Source: Novosphingobium sp. SG919
GTDB taxonomy: Bacteria > Pseudomonadota > Alphaproteobacteria > Sphingomonadales > Sphingomonadaceae
Direction: 5' to 3'
Assembly: GCF_012932495.1 (NCBI RefSeq)
Contig: NZ_JABCNG010000001.1
Span: forward strand, 744,001 to 808,000
DNA: 64,000 nt
Shown here: one piece after another, positions 8,161-17,771 of the stretch
Position numbering within the stretch: the stretch's first letter is position 1
How the letters are laid out: the number at the start of each line of letters is the position of its first letter
The notes under the pieces: model-generated
Database searches by the model: none
Told to the model about the DNA's origin: nothing
Seen by the model: only the letters and a program-made list of their open reading frames with translations
Program-made: the position numbers and the translations under genes

Positions 8161-10551
8161 ATGAATTCAGCGACGAAACGCCACTTGTGCAAAGTGGCGC
8201 CGGCCGGGCTCGCCCTGGCGGCACTCCTGGTCATGCCGGACGGGGCGCGGGCGGATTCGGCTGCCGATCCGCAACCTTTGCCAGGGCCGGCCAACGATAT
8301 CGTCGTGACGGCGCGCCAACGGCCCGAACCGGCGCAGCGCGTTCCCGCGGCGTTGAGCGTGGTGGGCGGCGCGTGGCTCGATCGGTCGCTGGCGGTCAAC
8401 ACCCAGGCGCTGACCACGCTGGTGCCTGCGCTTGCTTATTCCTCAGCCAATCCGCGCAACACGGCCTTTACCATTCGCGGCCTGGGATCGAGCGTCGTGG
8501 CGGTGAGCCAGGCCAACGACGGGCTGGAGCCGGGCGTGGGCTTTTATGTCGACGGCGTGTACCACGCCCGCCCGGCGACGGCGGCGTTCGACTTTTCCGA
8601 TATCGAGCGGGTGGAAGTGCTGCGCGGCCCGCAAGGCACCTTGTTCGGCAAGAACACCACGGCCGGGGCGATTTCCATCACGTCGCGCCTGCCGTCCTTC
8701 ACGCCGGCCGCCAGCGAGGAAGTCAGCCTGGGCGAGCGCCGTTATGTGCAGGCGCGGGCCATGGCCACCGGGCCGCTGGTGGACGATGTGCTGGCCTATC
8801 GTGTCTCGGGCCTGCTCACGCGGCGCGACGGGGTGATCCACAACGTACGCACCGGCGCAGACCAGAACAGCGTGGACAACCAGGCCCTGCGTGGCCAGCT
8901 GCTGTTCACGCCTTCGGCCAGCGTGCGGCTTCGGCTGGTGGCCGATTATGCCCGCTTTGGCGGCGAATGCTGCACCCAGGTTTACCTGCGCGTTGGCACC
9001 AGCCTGCGCAGCGCCTCGCGCCAATATGCCGCGCTCGCCGCCGCTGCCCACTATGCCCCGCCCAGCACCAATCCTTATGACCGGTTGACCGATATCGACG
9101 CGGCGTTGGGGGTGAACACCAACGAAGGGGGCGTTGCCGCAACGCTGGACTGGAACCTGGGCGCCGCCACGCTCACGTCGGTCAGTGCCTGGCGCTTCTG
9201 GAACTGGGACGCGGCCAACGATCGCGACTATACCGGCCTGCAGATCCAGACCACGCAGCACATCCCCTCGCGCCAGGATCAGATCAGCCAGGAACTGCGC
9301 CTGGCTTCCAACGGCGATCATCGCGTCAGCTATGTGGCCGGGCTATATTATTTCCGCCAGGTCATCACCGGGCACCCGATCTCGATCTATGGTTCCTATG
9401 GCGCGCCGTGGCTGCTGGGCACGACCACGAGCAACGGCACGGCGATCCCCGCCAACCTGCTCGACGGCTATGGCCAGACCGGCAACACGCGCTATGCCGT
9501 CAGCAGCTATGCCGCCTTTGCCGAGGCGAACTGGAAAGTACTGCCGCGCGTGACGCTGACCGGCGGCCTGCGCCAGACCTGGGAAGACAAGAACGGCCAA
9601 TATGCCACCACCGTGTTTGGCGGGCCGGCGACCAGCAACGCCGCGCTGATCGCCGCGCAGCTTTCGGTGCTGCGGCCCCAATCCTATACCGCGCGCAACA
9701 GCGATGCGAGCCTTTCGGGACGGGCCAACCTGGCCTGGCAGGTGACCCCCTCCATCATGGCCTATGCCGGCTATGCCCAGGGGTTCAAGTCGGGCGGGAT
9801 CAACATGTCGGGCCTGCCGCTCGACAGTGCCAACCAGCCGGTGCTGGCCACCGCGGTGATCCGCCCCGAACGCAACGTGACGTGGGAAGGCGGGATCAAG
9901 AGCCAGTGGTGGGACCACCGCCTGACGCTCAACCTGGCGGCCTATCGCACCACGGTGCGCGATTTCCAGGCGACGATCGTCGATTCCAGCCAGACCGTGG
10001 CCCTGCGCGGCTATCTTTCCAACATTCCACGCGTGCGCGTGCAGGGGGTGGAAGCCGATGCCGCGGTGCACTGGGGCGGGCTGACGCTGACCGGCGCCCT
10101 GGCCTATGCCGATGGCCGCTATACCGATTATCCCAAGGGGCCGTGCCCGCTGGAAGTGCAGACGGCGGCCACCACGGCGTGCGACCTCACCGGCAAGACG
10201 CTGACCGGTCTGTCGCGCTGGACCGAGACGCTGGGCCTGGACTATCGCCTGCCCATGGCGCGGGGCGAATGGGTGCTGCACAGCGACACCGCCTGGCGCA
10301 CCAGCTATAACGGCGATCCCTCGCTCTCGCGCTATACCATGATCGACGGCTATGCGCTGACCAACGCCAGCCTCGCGTGGCGCAGCCGCCGCGATGGCGG
10401 GCCCGGCGTGGAACTGGGGGTGTTTGCGCGCAACCTGTTCAATGCGGACTATATCCAGAACCTGACGATCCAGGCGGGCAATTCCGGCTTGATTCTGGGC
10501 ACGCCAAGCGATCCCCGCACCCTGGGCGTGACGTTCCGCGCCTGGCAGTGA
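8161..10551 (+). CDS. TonB-dependent receptor
   Basis: The product is 796 residues. A signal peptide precedes the TonB-box-like segment NDIVVTARQRPE. The plug domain follows, with IRGLGSS, GFYVDGVY and the signature RVEVLRGPQGTLFGKNT, then a 22-strand-type barrel ending in LGVTFRAWQ. The start at 8161 (MNSATKRH) has AGGGGC upstream; an in-frame ATG at 8113 is also possible. The plug resembles FyuA/iron-complex receptors, but the ligand cannot be decided. It stands alone with a repeat-rich gap downstream. Confidence 0.92.
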   Translation: MNSATKRHLCKVAPAGLALAALLVMPDGARADSAADPQPLPGPANDIVVTARQRPEPAQRVPAALSVVGGAWLDRSLAVNTQALTTLVPALAYSSANPRNTAFTIRGLGSSVVAVSQANDGLEPGVGFYVDGVYHARPATAAFDFSDIERVEVLRGPQGTLFGKNTTAGAISITSRLPSFTPAASEEVSLGERRYVQARAMATGPLVDDVLAYRVSGLLTRRDGVIHNVRTGADQNSVDNQALRGQLLFTPSASVRLRLVADYARFGGECCTQVYLRVGTSLRSASRQYAALAAAAHYAPPSTNPYDRLTDIDAALGVNTNEGGVAATLDWNLGAATLTSVSAWRFWNWDAANDRDYTGLQIQTTQHIPSRQDQISQELRLASNGDHRVSYVAGLYYFRQVITGHPISIYGSYGAPWLLGTTTSNGTAIPANLLDGYGQTGNTRYAVSSYAAFAEANWKVLPRVTLTGGLRQTWEDKNGQYATTVFGGPATSNAALIAAQLSVLRPQSYTARNSDASLSGRANLAWQVTPSIMAYAGYAQGFKSGGINMSGLPLDSANQPVLATAVIRPERNVTWEGGIKSQWWDHRLTLNLAAYRTTVRDFQATIVDSSQTVALRGYLSNIPRVRVQGVEADAAVHWGGLTLTGALAYADGRYTDYPKGPCPLEVQTAATTACDLTGKTLTGLSRWTETLGLDYRLPMARGEWVLHSDTAWRTSYNGDPSLSRYTMIDGYALTNASLAWRSRRDGGPGVELGVFARNLFNADYIQNLTIQAGNSGLILGTPSDPRTLGVTFRAWQ

Positions 10552-11259
10552 GGGGGCACGGCGGCGCGCCTTGCCCCTCCGTCAGGCTTGCGGCCTGCCA
10601 CCTCCCCATCAGGAATGGGGAGGAGTAGTTCCCCTGATCCTCCCTGCCGCACAGCGGTGGGGAGGGGGACCGCCGGCATTGCCGGGTGGTGGAGGGGCAC
10701 CTTCCCGTCGGCACCCCGCGTCCCGGCATCGGCGCACATTTCTCCCCGCAAGGCAGGGGGCAAAGAGCGTGAAACAGTGGCCGATGGATCGGGCAGGAAA
10801 AGCCGCGCCATGCCGCAAGGGCTGGGCGCGTGGGTGGGCGGGTCGGGCGGCGACACCGCCCGACGGATAGCAGATGCCACGACTTCCCCAGCCTGTGGCA
10901 ACCCTCCGGAGCTATGGCCAATCCGCCTGCTCCCGGCCTTGTTCCATCGATGCCAATGTCGCTTCCCTTACACCCCCTGCTAAGTGAAGACCTGTAGAGC
11001 AGGGCCAGAAGCGGGCGGCGAAGTCATCCCGCAATGCCTTGGGTTTCGACCGACATTGGGCGGTTTGGGCGGGCAGGCGCGTTTGTGTTGCCAAAAATTA
11101 CACTGCTTTTCGGTGGTTGCCGCGCTGCCGCAATCGCTCGGTTTCGGACCGATTGGCAACGCTCGGTTTTTCCGATTGCTGCATCTGTTTCGGTTTGCAG
11201 CGAGGCGTGGTCCATGGCACCCCATGGCCATCCGAAAAGCCTTGCAAGAGGATGCCCCC
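10552..11259. other. Gene-free gap with palindromic repeats and a promoter region
   Basis: This 708-base stretch has no convincing gene. Positions 10572-10699 are a multi-hairpin repeat element. From 10720 to 10985 nothing recognisable was found. From 11080 to 11200 the base composition is more mixed and probably contains the promoter of the S46 peptidase gene. Confidence 0.5.
10572..10699. repeat. Multi-hairpin intergenic repeat (CCCCTCCG family), copy 1
   Basis: Outer arms TGCCCCTCC (10572-10580) and GGAGGGGCA (10691-10699) enclose smaller hairpins, including CAGGC-TTGCG-GCCTG and CCTCCCC-N9-GGGGAGG. A related element lies at 55992-56133. Such CCTCCCC palindromes are dispersed repeats in sphingomonad genomes. 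Frames through it give proline/arginine-rich translations that are not genes. Confidence 0.65.
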
Positions 11260-13332
11260 ATGCTGCCTTATCCCGCGCTTTTGCGCCTGCGCCGTGCCAT
11301 GCTCGCCGGCGCCATGCTGGCCACACCCCTGGCACTTGCCGCCCCTGCACGGGCCGACGAAGGGATGTGGACGTTCGATGCCTTTCCCGCCGCGCGGATG
11401 AAGCAGGATTATGGCTGGGCGCCCGACCAGGCGTGGCTTGATCGCGTCCGCGCCTCGGCCGTGCGGCTGACGGGGGGCTGTTCGGCCAGCTTCGTTTCGG
11501 CCGAGGGGCTGATCCTCACCAACCACCACTGCGTGGTCGATTGCGCGCAGAACCTGTCGAGCGACAAGGAAGACCTGGTCGCGAACGGCTTCATTGCTGC
11601 CCGGCGCGAGGATGAGCGCAAGTGCCCGGGGCAGCAGGCCGAAGTGGTAACGGCCATCACCGACGTGACCGCCGCGGTGAAAGGCGCGATCGGCACGCTG
11701 GCGGGTGAAGCGCTGGTCAAGGCGCGCGACGCCAAGATTGCCGAGATCGAGAAGGCCGGGTGCAAGGACACGGCCACCACGCGTTGCCAGGTGGTAACGC
11801 TGTTCGGCGGCGGGCAATACAAGCTTTATACCTATCGCAAGTATTCCGACGTGCGGCTCGTGTGGGCGCCCGAATTCCAGGCGGCGTTCTTTGGCGGCGA
11901 TCCCGACAATTTCAACTATCCGCGCTATGCGCTCGATGCCGCGTTCCTGCGCGCCTATGAAAACGGCAAGCCGGTGAAAGTGGCCGCGCACCTGAAATGG
12001 AGCGCGCGGGCGCCCCAGCCGGGCGAGGCGACGTTCGTGGTGGGCAATCCCGGCTCTACCCAGCGGCTGTTCACGATGGACCAGATCGCGTTCCAGCGCG
12101 AGGTTTCGCTGCCGATCACCAACACGGTGCTGTCCGAATTGCGCGGCCGGCTGATCACCGCGATGGAGCAGAGCCCCGAGCGCAAGCGCGAGGGCGGAGA
12201 CAGCCTGTTCGGTTTTGAAAACGCGCTCAAGGTTTATATCGGGCGGCAGAAGGCGCTCAACGACCCCGCCTTCCTGAAGATGCTGGCCGATAACGAGGCG
12301 ACGCTGAAAGCCAAGGTGGCCGGCAATGCCGCGATCGGCGATCCCTGGACGCAAGTGGGGCAGGCGGTGGCCGCCTATCGCAACATCTACGCCGCCTATC
12401 GCTTTACCCAGCCGATGGGCGACCTTTACGGCTATGCTGAAACGCTGGTGAAAGCCGCGATCGAGCGGGGCAAGCCCAATGGCGAGCGCCTGCCCGGCTA
12501 CACCGACAGCGCGCTACCGCTGCTGGAAAAGCAAGTGCTCGACGCCAAGCCGACCTACCCCTGGCTCGAACAGCTTGAGCTGGAGTGGAGCCTGTCCAAG
12601 GCGCGCGAATACCTGGGCGCCGACGATCCCGACACGCGCCTGATGCTGGGCAAGGAAAGCCCCGAAGGCCTGGCGGAACGGCTGGTTTCGGGAACGAAGC
12701 TGGCCGATCCCGCCGTTCGCAAGGCACTGTGGGAAGGGGGCGCGGCCGCGATTGCCGCCAGCACCGATCCGCTGATCGTCTATGCCCGCAACCTGGAGCC
12801 GCGCCAGCGCGAACTGCAAAAGGCAGTGGACGCGCAATACCAAGGGCCGCTGGTGGCGGCCGGGGCCAAGCTCGCCGATGCGCGCTTTGCCGCCTATGGC
12901 GCGACGCTCTATCCCGATGCCACGTTCACGCTGCGCATCAGCTATGGCAAAGTGGCGGGATGGAAGGAACGCGGGGCCGACGTGGCGCCGGTGACGACCA
13001 TCGGCGGCGCGTTCGACCGCGCCACCGGCGCGCAGCCGTTCCTGCTTGCCAAGGGCTTTACCGCGCACGAGGCACAGATCGCCAAGGCCACGCCGTTCGA
13101 TTTCGTGACCACCAACGATATCATCGGTGGCAATTCCGGCTCACCGGTGGTCGACAAGGACGGCGCCGTGATCGGCGCCGCCTTTGACGGAAACATCCAT
13201 TCGCTGGGTGGGAACTATGGGTACCAGGGTGACGTAAACCGCACCGTGGTGGTCAGCACCGCCGCCGTGCAACAAGCGTTGGAAACGATCTATCCGGCGC
13301 CCGCGTTGGTGCGCGAACTGGCGTCGAAGTGA
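11260..13332 (+). CDS. S46-family dipeptidyl-peptidase (DPP7-like)
   Basis: The product is 690 residues. A signal peptide ends near AAPARADEG (residue 33), so the enzyme is periplasmic. The S46 catalytic histidine lies in TNHHCVVD (H90) and the nucleophile is S626 in GGNSGSPVVD. The following GAAFDGNIHSLGGNYGYQ resembles DPP7-type enzymes of Gram-negatives, which release N-terminal dipeptides, rather than the acidic-specific DPP11 type. AGAGGA upstream fixes the start at 11260. The last 43 bases overlap the tail of the convergent cyclopropane synthase gene. Confidence 0.93.
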   Translation: MLPYPALLRLRRAMLAGAMLATPLALAAPARADEGMWTFDAFPAARMKQDYGWAPDQAWLDRVRASAVRLTGGCSASFVSAEGLILTNHHCVVDCAQNLSSDKEDLVANGFIAARREDERKCPGQQAEVVTAITDVTAAVKGAIGTLAGEALVKARDAKIAEIEKAGCKDTATTRCQVVTLFGGGQYKLYTYRKYSDVRLVWAPEFQAAFFGGDPDNFNYPRYALDAAFLRAYENGKPVKVAAHLKWSARAPQPGEATFVVGNPGSTQRLFTMDQIAFQREVSLPITNTVLSELRGRLITAMEQSPERKREGGDSLFGFENALKVYIGRQKALNDPAFLKMLADNEATLKAKVAGNAAIGDPWTQVGQAVAAYRNIYAAYRFTQPMGDLYGYAETLVKAAIERGKPNGERLPGYTDSALPLLEKQVLDAKPTYPWLEQLELEWSLSKAREYLGADDPDTRLMLGKESPEGLAERLVSGTKLADPAVRKALWEGGAAAIAASTDPLIVYARNLEPRQRELQKAVDAQYQGPLVAAGAKLADARFAAYGATLYPDATFTLRISYGKVAGWKERGADVAPVTTIGGAFDRATGAQPFLLAKGFTAHEAQIAKATPFDFVTTNDIIGGNSGSPVVDKDGAVIGAAFDGNIHSLGGNYGYQGDVNRTVVVSTAAVQQALETIYPAPALVRELASK

Positions 13333-14615
13333 AACACCTTGGCCCCGTCGGCGCCAGCCTCGGCGCCGGCGGCGGCCAACCGCCGCGCGCGCAGCCCGTT
13401 CTCTTCCCGGCCGATATAGTCGCGGGTGAGGGGCAGCGTGTCGCGATGGCGCACCAGTTGGAACTGGAAATTCACCATATCGGCATGTTCAAACGCGGTG
13501 GCGGCACCGGCCAGGTAGAATAGCCACATGCGATAGAAGCGCGCATCGAACAGCGCCTCGATCTTGTCCTTGTTGGCCACGCAGCGATCGTACCAGGCGC
13601 GCAGCGTGGGCGCATAGTGGCGGCGCAGCACTTCCACGTCGGTGATCATCAGGCGGTTGGGTTCGACCGCCGCCACCGTCTCGCTCATTGCCGGGATATA
13701 GCCGCCCGGGAAGATATACTTGCGCGTGAAATCGTCGGTCACGCTGGGCGGGCCGACGCGGCCGATGGTGTGCATCAGCATCACCCCGTCGTCGCCCAGG
13801 ATATTGTGGCACTGACGGAAATAGGCGCTGAAGTTGGGCACGCCGACATGCTCGAACATGCCCACCGAGACGATGCGATCATACGTATCGGTCACGTCGC
13901 GATAGTCGGTCAGGCTGAAGGTAACGTCGCCGTCCACCCCTTCGCGCCGCGCCCAGTCCTGGGCATAGGCAAGCTGTTCCTTGGACAGGGTGATGCCGTG
14001 CACGCTCGCGCCGGTCAGCTTGTGCAACTGGATCGCCAGGCCACCCCAGCCGCACCCGATATCGAGCACGCGCAGGCCTGGGCGCAGTGCCAGCTTGGCG
14101 GCGATATGTTCCACCTTGGCGTGCTGGGCTTCTTCCAGCGTGGTCACCCCTTCGCCCCAATAGGCGCAGGAATACTGGCGCAGCGGATCGAGAAACAGAT
14201 CGTAGAGGCGATCATCCAGATCGTAATGATGGGCCACGTTGCGGCGCGAGGCGTTGCGCGCGTTCAACTGGTCGATCCGGCCGGCGATGTTGAGCCACAG
14301 CTTGCGCAAGGGGCCGGGATTGTCGATGTCTCCGGCGCGTTCCCACGGGTTGTTGGCGCGCACGAAGCTGATGAAATCCATGATGTCGCCGCCCTCGATG
14401 CGGACGCGATCATCCATGAAGGCCTCGCCCAGGCCCAGGCTGGGGTTGCGGGCCAGATAGCCCGGGACCTTCTTGTCCATCAGGCGCAGGGTAAGATCGG
14501 GCCAGCCTTCCTGGGCCACGCCAAACACCCGGCTGCGGCCATCTGCTTCGATTACTGTCAAGGTACCGTGGCGGATCAGGCGTTTGAGCACCGGACCCAG
14601 GATCAACATGGACAT
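13290..14615 (-). CDS. cfa: Cyclopropane-fatty-acyl-phospholipid synthase
   Basis: The product is 441 residues. It transfers a methyl group from S-adenosylmethionine to unsaturated acyl chains in membrane phospholipids. The N-terminal lipid-binding part contains ARNPSLGLGEAFMDD. The SAM site is VLDIGCGWGGLA, and the family motifs QYSCAYW, GITLSKEQ and MFEHVG are present. The start at 14615 (MSMLILGP) is preferred because GGAG lies 11 bases upstream. The 3' end overlaps the S46 peptidase gene by 43 bases in convergent orientation, so the last residues (SSRTNAGAG) are encoded antisense to that gene. Confidence 0.94.
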   Translation of the reverse strand: MSMLILGPVLKRLIRHGTLTVIEADGRSRVFGVAQEGWPDLTLRLMDKKVPGYLARNPSLGLGEAFMDDRVRIEGGDIMDFISFVRANNPWERAGDIDNPGPLRKLWLNIAGRIDQLNARNASRRNVAHHYDLDDRLYDLFLDPLRQYSCAYWGEGVTTLEEAQHAKVEHIAAKLALRPGLRVLDIGCGWGGLAIQLHKLTGASVHGITLSKEQLAYAQDWARREGVDGDVTFSLTDYRDVTDTYDRIVSVGMFEHVGVPNFSAYFRQCHNILGDDGVMLMHTIGRVGPPSVTDDFTRKYIFPGGYIPAMSETVAAVEPNRLMITDVEVLRRHYAPTLRAWYDRCVANKDKIEALFDARFYRMWLFYLAGAATAFEHADMVNFQFQLVRHRDTLPLTRDYIGREENGLRARRLAAAGAEAGADGAKVFHFDASSRTNAGAG

Positions 14616-14740
14616 CGTTAATAAAGCTCCGACGGACCCTCCCCGCATGTCCACTATGCACAAGCGCGGCCCGCCTGCAAGCGGGCCGCACCGATTATTC
14701 AATATCCTGATTTTTCAGGATGTGTGCGTTGGAGTCTGAT

Positions 14741-14850
14741 CCAAAATTCGCCGCTGGGCGAATTTTGGGTTCGGCGCCGGCCCGCTCCCCACCCGGCCTC
14801 CCAAACGGTACGCTTGCGTGGGAGGCCGGGTGGGGGAGTGAGCTGGTGCC
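14741..14850. repeat. Composite palindromic repeat, copy 3 (diverged)
   Basis: A perfect 12-bp hairpin (14741-14752 with 14757-14768, loop GCTG) is followed by a long imperfect stem (14773-14803 with 14819-14850) whose inner core CACCCGGCCTCCCA resembles the core of copies 1 and 2. The short hairpin has a different sequence from those copies. Confidence 0.75.
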
Positions 14851-14857
14851 AAACCAG

Positions 14858-14886
14858 CCGGGACTACATCATCGACGTAGTCCCGG
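14858..14886 (-). terminator. Hairpin after the glycine-zipper gene
   Basis: CCGGGACTAC (14858-14867) pairs perfectly with GTAGTCCCGG (14877-14886), 10 bp with a 9-base loop, 10 bases beyond the stop codon at 14896. There is no T-run, so it may protect the 3' end rather than terminate. Confidence 0.45.
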
Positions 14887-14895
14887 ATCAGAACC

Positions 14896-15261
14896 TTAAC
14901 GGCAGCGTGCGTTGCCGCGATCGATTTCGCGGCCAAGCAGACCGCCACCCACGGCGCCCAGCAGGGTGCCCATGGTGCGATCGCCACGCGTGTCGATCGC
15001 GCGGCCCACCAGGGCGCCACCGGCGGCGCCGATGATCAGGCCGGTCGTGCCGTTGCTGCGCTTGCAGTAGTAGCGGCCGTCGCGGCCACGCCAGATGCGC
15101 TCGTCGCGGCCGATCGGACGGGGCTCGCGATAGCGGCCGCGATCGTCGAAGCGGTCGTGACGGCCATAGCCATGGCCACGGCCGTGGCCCGGATCGGCCA
15201 TGGCCGGTGCGGCGGGAAGAACGATGGCGGCCATGACCGCGGCGAGAATGGTCTTCTTCAT
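14896..15261 (-). CDS. Glycine-zipper 2TM-domain protein
   Basis: The product is 121 residues. A signal peptide (MKKTILAAVMAAIVLPAAPAMA) is followed by a His/Gly/Arg-rich stretch (GHGRGHGYGRHDRFDDRGR) and the motif RIWRGRDGRYYCKRSNGTTG. Two glycine-zipper helices then follow, LIIGAAGGALVGRAID and MGTLLGAVGGGLLGREID. This is the common architecture of small envelope proteins with a 17 kDa-antigen-like domain. The ATG at 15261 is the only start that gives a signal peptide. Exact role unknown. Confidence 0.87.
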   Translation of the reverse strand: MKKTILAAVMAAIVLPAAPAMADPGHGRGHGYGRHDRFDDRGRYREPRPIGRDERIWRGRDGRYYCKRSNGTTGLIIGAAGGALVGRAIDTRGDRTMGTLLGAVGGGLLGREIDRGNARCR

Positions 15262-15436
15262 GGGGTATGCTCCCTGCTTGGTCCGAAAATTCGTGACGGT
15301 GAACCCGGTTTTGAGCGATGCGATCCACAACCGGCGATGAACGTCTCGTTGTCTTTCATGTTCCGGGGCAAAGCGAGCCGCTTGCGCGACGGGTTGTGCC
15401 TTGCCGGGCGCGGGGCTGGTCGATAGTCATGGTCGA

Positions 15437-16276
15437 ATGTTGCTCGATCTTGTCGATGTTTTCGTTTCGGGCCCGCTTTCGGGCAATCCCCTGGCCGTGG
15501 TGCGCGGGGGCGATGCCCTTGATGCCGATGCGATGCTGGCGTTGACGCGCTGGCTGGGCTTTTCGGAAACCACCTTTCTGCTGCCACCCACAGACCCTGC
15601 CGCCGACTATCGGGTGCGGATTTTCTACCCGGCCGGCGAATTGCCTTTTGCCGGCCACCCCACGCTGGGCACGGCCAAGGCCTGGCTGGCGGCGGGCGGC
15701 GTGCCGCGCACGCCTGGGCTGGTGATCCAGGAATGTGGCGTGGGGCTGGTGGACGTGCGCGTGGAAGACGATGTCCTGGCGTTTCGGGCCCCGGCGCTAA
15801 GGCGTGGGGGGCCGCTTTCGCCCGAAGATCGTGACGAGGCGATCCGCGTGGCCGGCGTGCCGGAAAGCGCGGTGGTCGATGGGGTGCATGCCGATAACGG
15901 TCCTGGCTGGCGCCTGTTGCGGCTGCGCAGCGCAGCCGATGTGCTGGCTGCCGTGCCGGTTGCGAGCGCGCCGGTGCCCACCGATGTGGGCCTGATTGGC
16001 CCCTGCGCGCCCGGCGCCGACAGCGATTTCGAACTGCGCGCGTTCTTTACCAACCCGCAGGGCAAGATCGTGGAAGATCCGGTGACCGGCAGTCTCAACG
16101 CCGCCGCGGCGCAAGTCGTGTTTGCCGCGGGCCTGGCCCAGCACCGCTATGTCGCCACGCAAGGGCGCCGCACTGGCGCCGACGGGCGCGTGGTGCTGAC
16201 CCAGGATGGGCAAGGCGCGGTCTGGGTGGCCGGCGGCGTGCGGATGGTGAGCCGGGGTGGGGTGGTGGAGGCCTAA
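15437..16276 (+). CDS. PhzF-family isomerase/epimerase-like protein
   Basis: The product is 279 residues and has the PhzF fold with two related halves. The N-terminal part has FVSGPLSGNPLAVV and ETTFLLPP, and the phosphate-binding-like motif AGHPTLGTA. The C-terminal half has the second motif, EDPVTGSLNAAAA. PhzF in phenazine synthesis isomerises a dihydro-hydroxyanthranilate, but most family members, including this one, have no phenazine neighbours and an unknown substrate. The start at 15437 (MLLDLVDVF) fits the family start. It converges with rlmN, leaving only 9 bases between stops. Confidence 0.88.
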   Translation: MLLDLVDVFVSGPLSGNPLAVVRGGDALDADAMLALTRWLGFSETTFLLPPTDPAADYRVRIFYPAGELPFAGHPTLGTAKAWLAAGGVPRTPGLVIQECGVGLVDVRVEDDVLAFRAPALRRGGPLSPEDRDEAIRVAGVPESAVVDGVHADNGPGWRLLRLRSAADVLAAVPVASAPVPTDVGLIGPCAPGADSDFELRAFFTNPQGKIVEDPVTGSLNAAAAQVVFAAGLAQHRYVATQGRRTGADGRVVLTQDGQGAVWVAGGVRMVSRGGVVEA

Positions 16277-16285
16277 GGCAGCCTC

Positions 16286-17557
16286 CTACCCCAATGCAGC
16301 CTGCTTTTCGGCGGCCAAGCGGTCCATCTCGGCGCGGCTGCGGCGTTCGGCAGCGGTCTTGAGTTGGCCGCAGGCGGCATCGATGTCGCGTCCGCGCGGG
16401 GTGCGCACCGGAGCGGAAATGCCCGCTTCGAACACGATTTCGGCAAAGCGCTTCACCCGTTCGGGGGTGGAGCATTCATAAGGCGCGCCCGGCCAGGGGT
16501 TGAACGGAATGAGGTTCACCTTGGCGGGCAGCTTGTACTGCTTGATCAGCCGCACCAGTTCGCGCGCGTCATCGTCGCTGTCGTTGCGATCCTTGAGCAT
16601 CACATATTCGAAGGTGATGCGCCGGGCGTTGCTGGCGCCGGGATAATCGGCGCAGGCCTGGAGCAGTTCTTCCAGTCCGAACTTGCGGTTGATCGGCACG
16701 ATTTCGTCGCGCACGTCCTTGGTCACGGCGTGGAGCGAAACCGCCAGGTTGACGCCGATTTCCTCGCCCGCGCGGGCCATCATCGGCACGACGCCGGCGG
16801 TGGACAGGGTGATGCGCCGCTTCGACAGGGCAAGGCCGTCGCCGTCCATCACCAGCTTGAGCGCATCGCGCACGTTGTCGAAGTTGTAGAGCGGCTCGCC
16901 CATGCCCATCATCACGATGTTGGTCAGCAGGCGACCATCGGCTGTATAGCTGCCTTCGTCCTCGTCCAGATCGAGGTCGTCCGCGGCGCTGGCCATCGAT
17001 CCCTTTGGCCATTCGCCCAGCGCATCGCGCGCCAGCATGACCTGGCCGACGATTTCGCCCGGCGTCAGGTTGCGCACCAGCTTCATCGTGCCGGTATGGC
17101 AGAACCGGCAATTGAGCGTGCAGCCCACCTGGCTCGACACGCAAAGCGTGCCGCGGTCGGCATCGGGAATGAATACCATTTCAAAGTCATGGCCATCGGC
17201 GGTGCGCAGCAGCCACTTGCGCGTGCCATCGGTGGACACTTGCGCTTCCACCACGTCTGGCCGGCCGATCACGAACCGTTCCGCCAGCCACGGGCGCATG
17301 GTCTTGGCAATGTCGGTCATCGCCTCGAATTCGGTCACGCCACGGTGATAGAGCCAGTGGAACACCTGCTTGGCGCGCAGCTTGGCCGCCTTGGCATCGA
17401 GCCCGGCGTCCTGGAACAGCGTGGCGATCTGCGGGCGGGGCAGGCCGATCAGATCGGTCCGGCCATCCTCGCGCGGGGTAACCGGGCGCGGCACGGGCAC
17501 GGGATCGATATGGCCGGGAATCGGCATGGACACGGGAAGCGAAGTAGGGGCGTTCAT
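16286..17557 (-). CDS. rlmN: Dual-specificity 23S rRNA/tRNA adenine-C2 methyltransferase
   Basis: The product is 423 residues, of the radical-SAM family. It methylates C2 of A2503 in 23S rRNA and of A37 in some tRNAs. The 4Fe-4S ligands are C146, C150 and C153 in [12 protein letters not shown]. The later cysteine that carries the methyl transfer intermediate is in DIDAACGQL near residue 396. An acidic insert ([10 protein letters not shown]) interrupts the barrel. The ATG at 17557 (MNAPTSLPV) suits the family; an in-frame ATG at 17575 is a minor alternative. Confidence 0.95.
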   Translation of the reverse strand: MNAPTSLPVSMPIPGHIDPVPVPRPVTPREDGRTDLIGLPRPQIATLFQDAGLDAKAAKLRAKQVFHWLYHRGVTEFEAMTDIAKTMRPWLAERFVIGRPDVVEAQVSTDGTRKWLLRTADGHDFEMVFIPDADRGTLCVSSQVGCTLNCRFCHTGTMKLVRNLTPGEIVGQVMLARDALGEWPKGSMASAADDLDLDEDEGSYTADGRLLTNIVMMGMGEPLYNFDNVRDALKLVMDGDGLALSKRRITLSTAGVVPMMARAGEEIGVNLAVSLHAVTKDVRDEIVPINRKFGLEELLQACADYPGASNARRITFEYVMLKDRNDSDDDARELVRLIKQYKLPAKVNLIPFNPWPGAPYECSTPERVKRFAEIVFEAGISAPVRTPRGRDIDAACGQLKTAAERRSRAEMDRLAAEKQAALG

Positions 17558-17630
17558 GCCCCGCCATATACGCATTTGTGGGAAAATCGCCAGAGGGCGT
17601 CGTTTCCCGCTGCACGCAGCGATTGTTTGG

Positions 17631-17733
17631 AAATCCGGCTTTGCCGGATTTGCGGCACCAGCCCGCTCCCCCACCCGACCTCCCAGCGATAGTACCCTAT
17701 GGGAGGTCGGGTGGGGGAGCGGGCTGGTGCCGC
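17631..17733. repeat. Composite palindromic repeat, copy 2
   Basis: A short hairpin (AAATCCGGC-TTT-GCCGGATTT, 17631-17651) is followed by a perfect 34-bp stem (17652-17685 with 17700-17733) around a 14-base loop that contains CGATAGTACCCTA, the same loop core as copy 1. The order of short and long hairpin is reversed relative to copy 1, so the element is inserted in the other orientation. Confidence 0.88.
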
Positions 17734-17737
17734 CCAT

Positions 17738-17760
17738 AAAATGCGCCATGGCGCATTTTT
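17738..17760 (-). terminator. Palindromic terminator of the 2OG oxygenase gene
   Basis: A perfect 22-bp palindrome centred on GCGCCATGGCGC with AAAA/TTTT ends lies 12 bases beyond the stop codon at 17772. On the minus strand it ends in TTTTA, as expected for a rho-independent terminator. Confidence 0.65.
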
Positions 17761-17771
17761 CAAACGGACTC

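Noticed and set aside
10588-10983. Possible 131-residue gene between the TonB receptor and S46 peptidase
   Set aside because: Its first third translates a palindromic repeat and the rest is low-complexity Pro/Arg/Gly, without ribosome-binding site or family resemblance.
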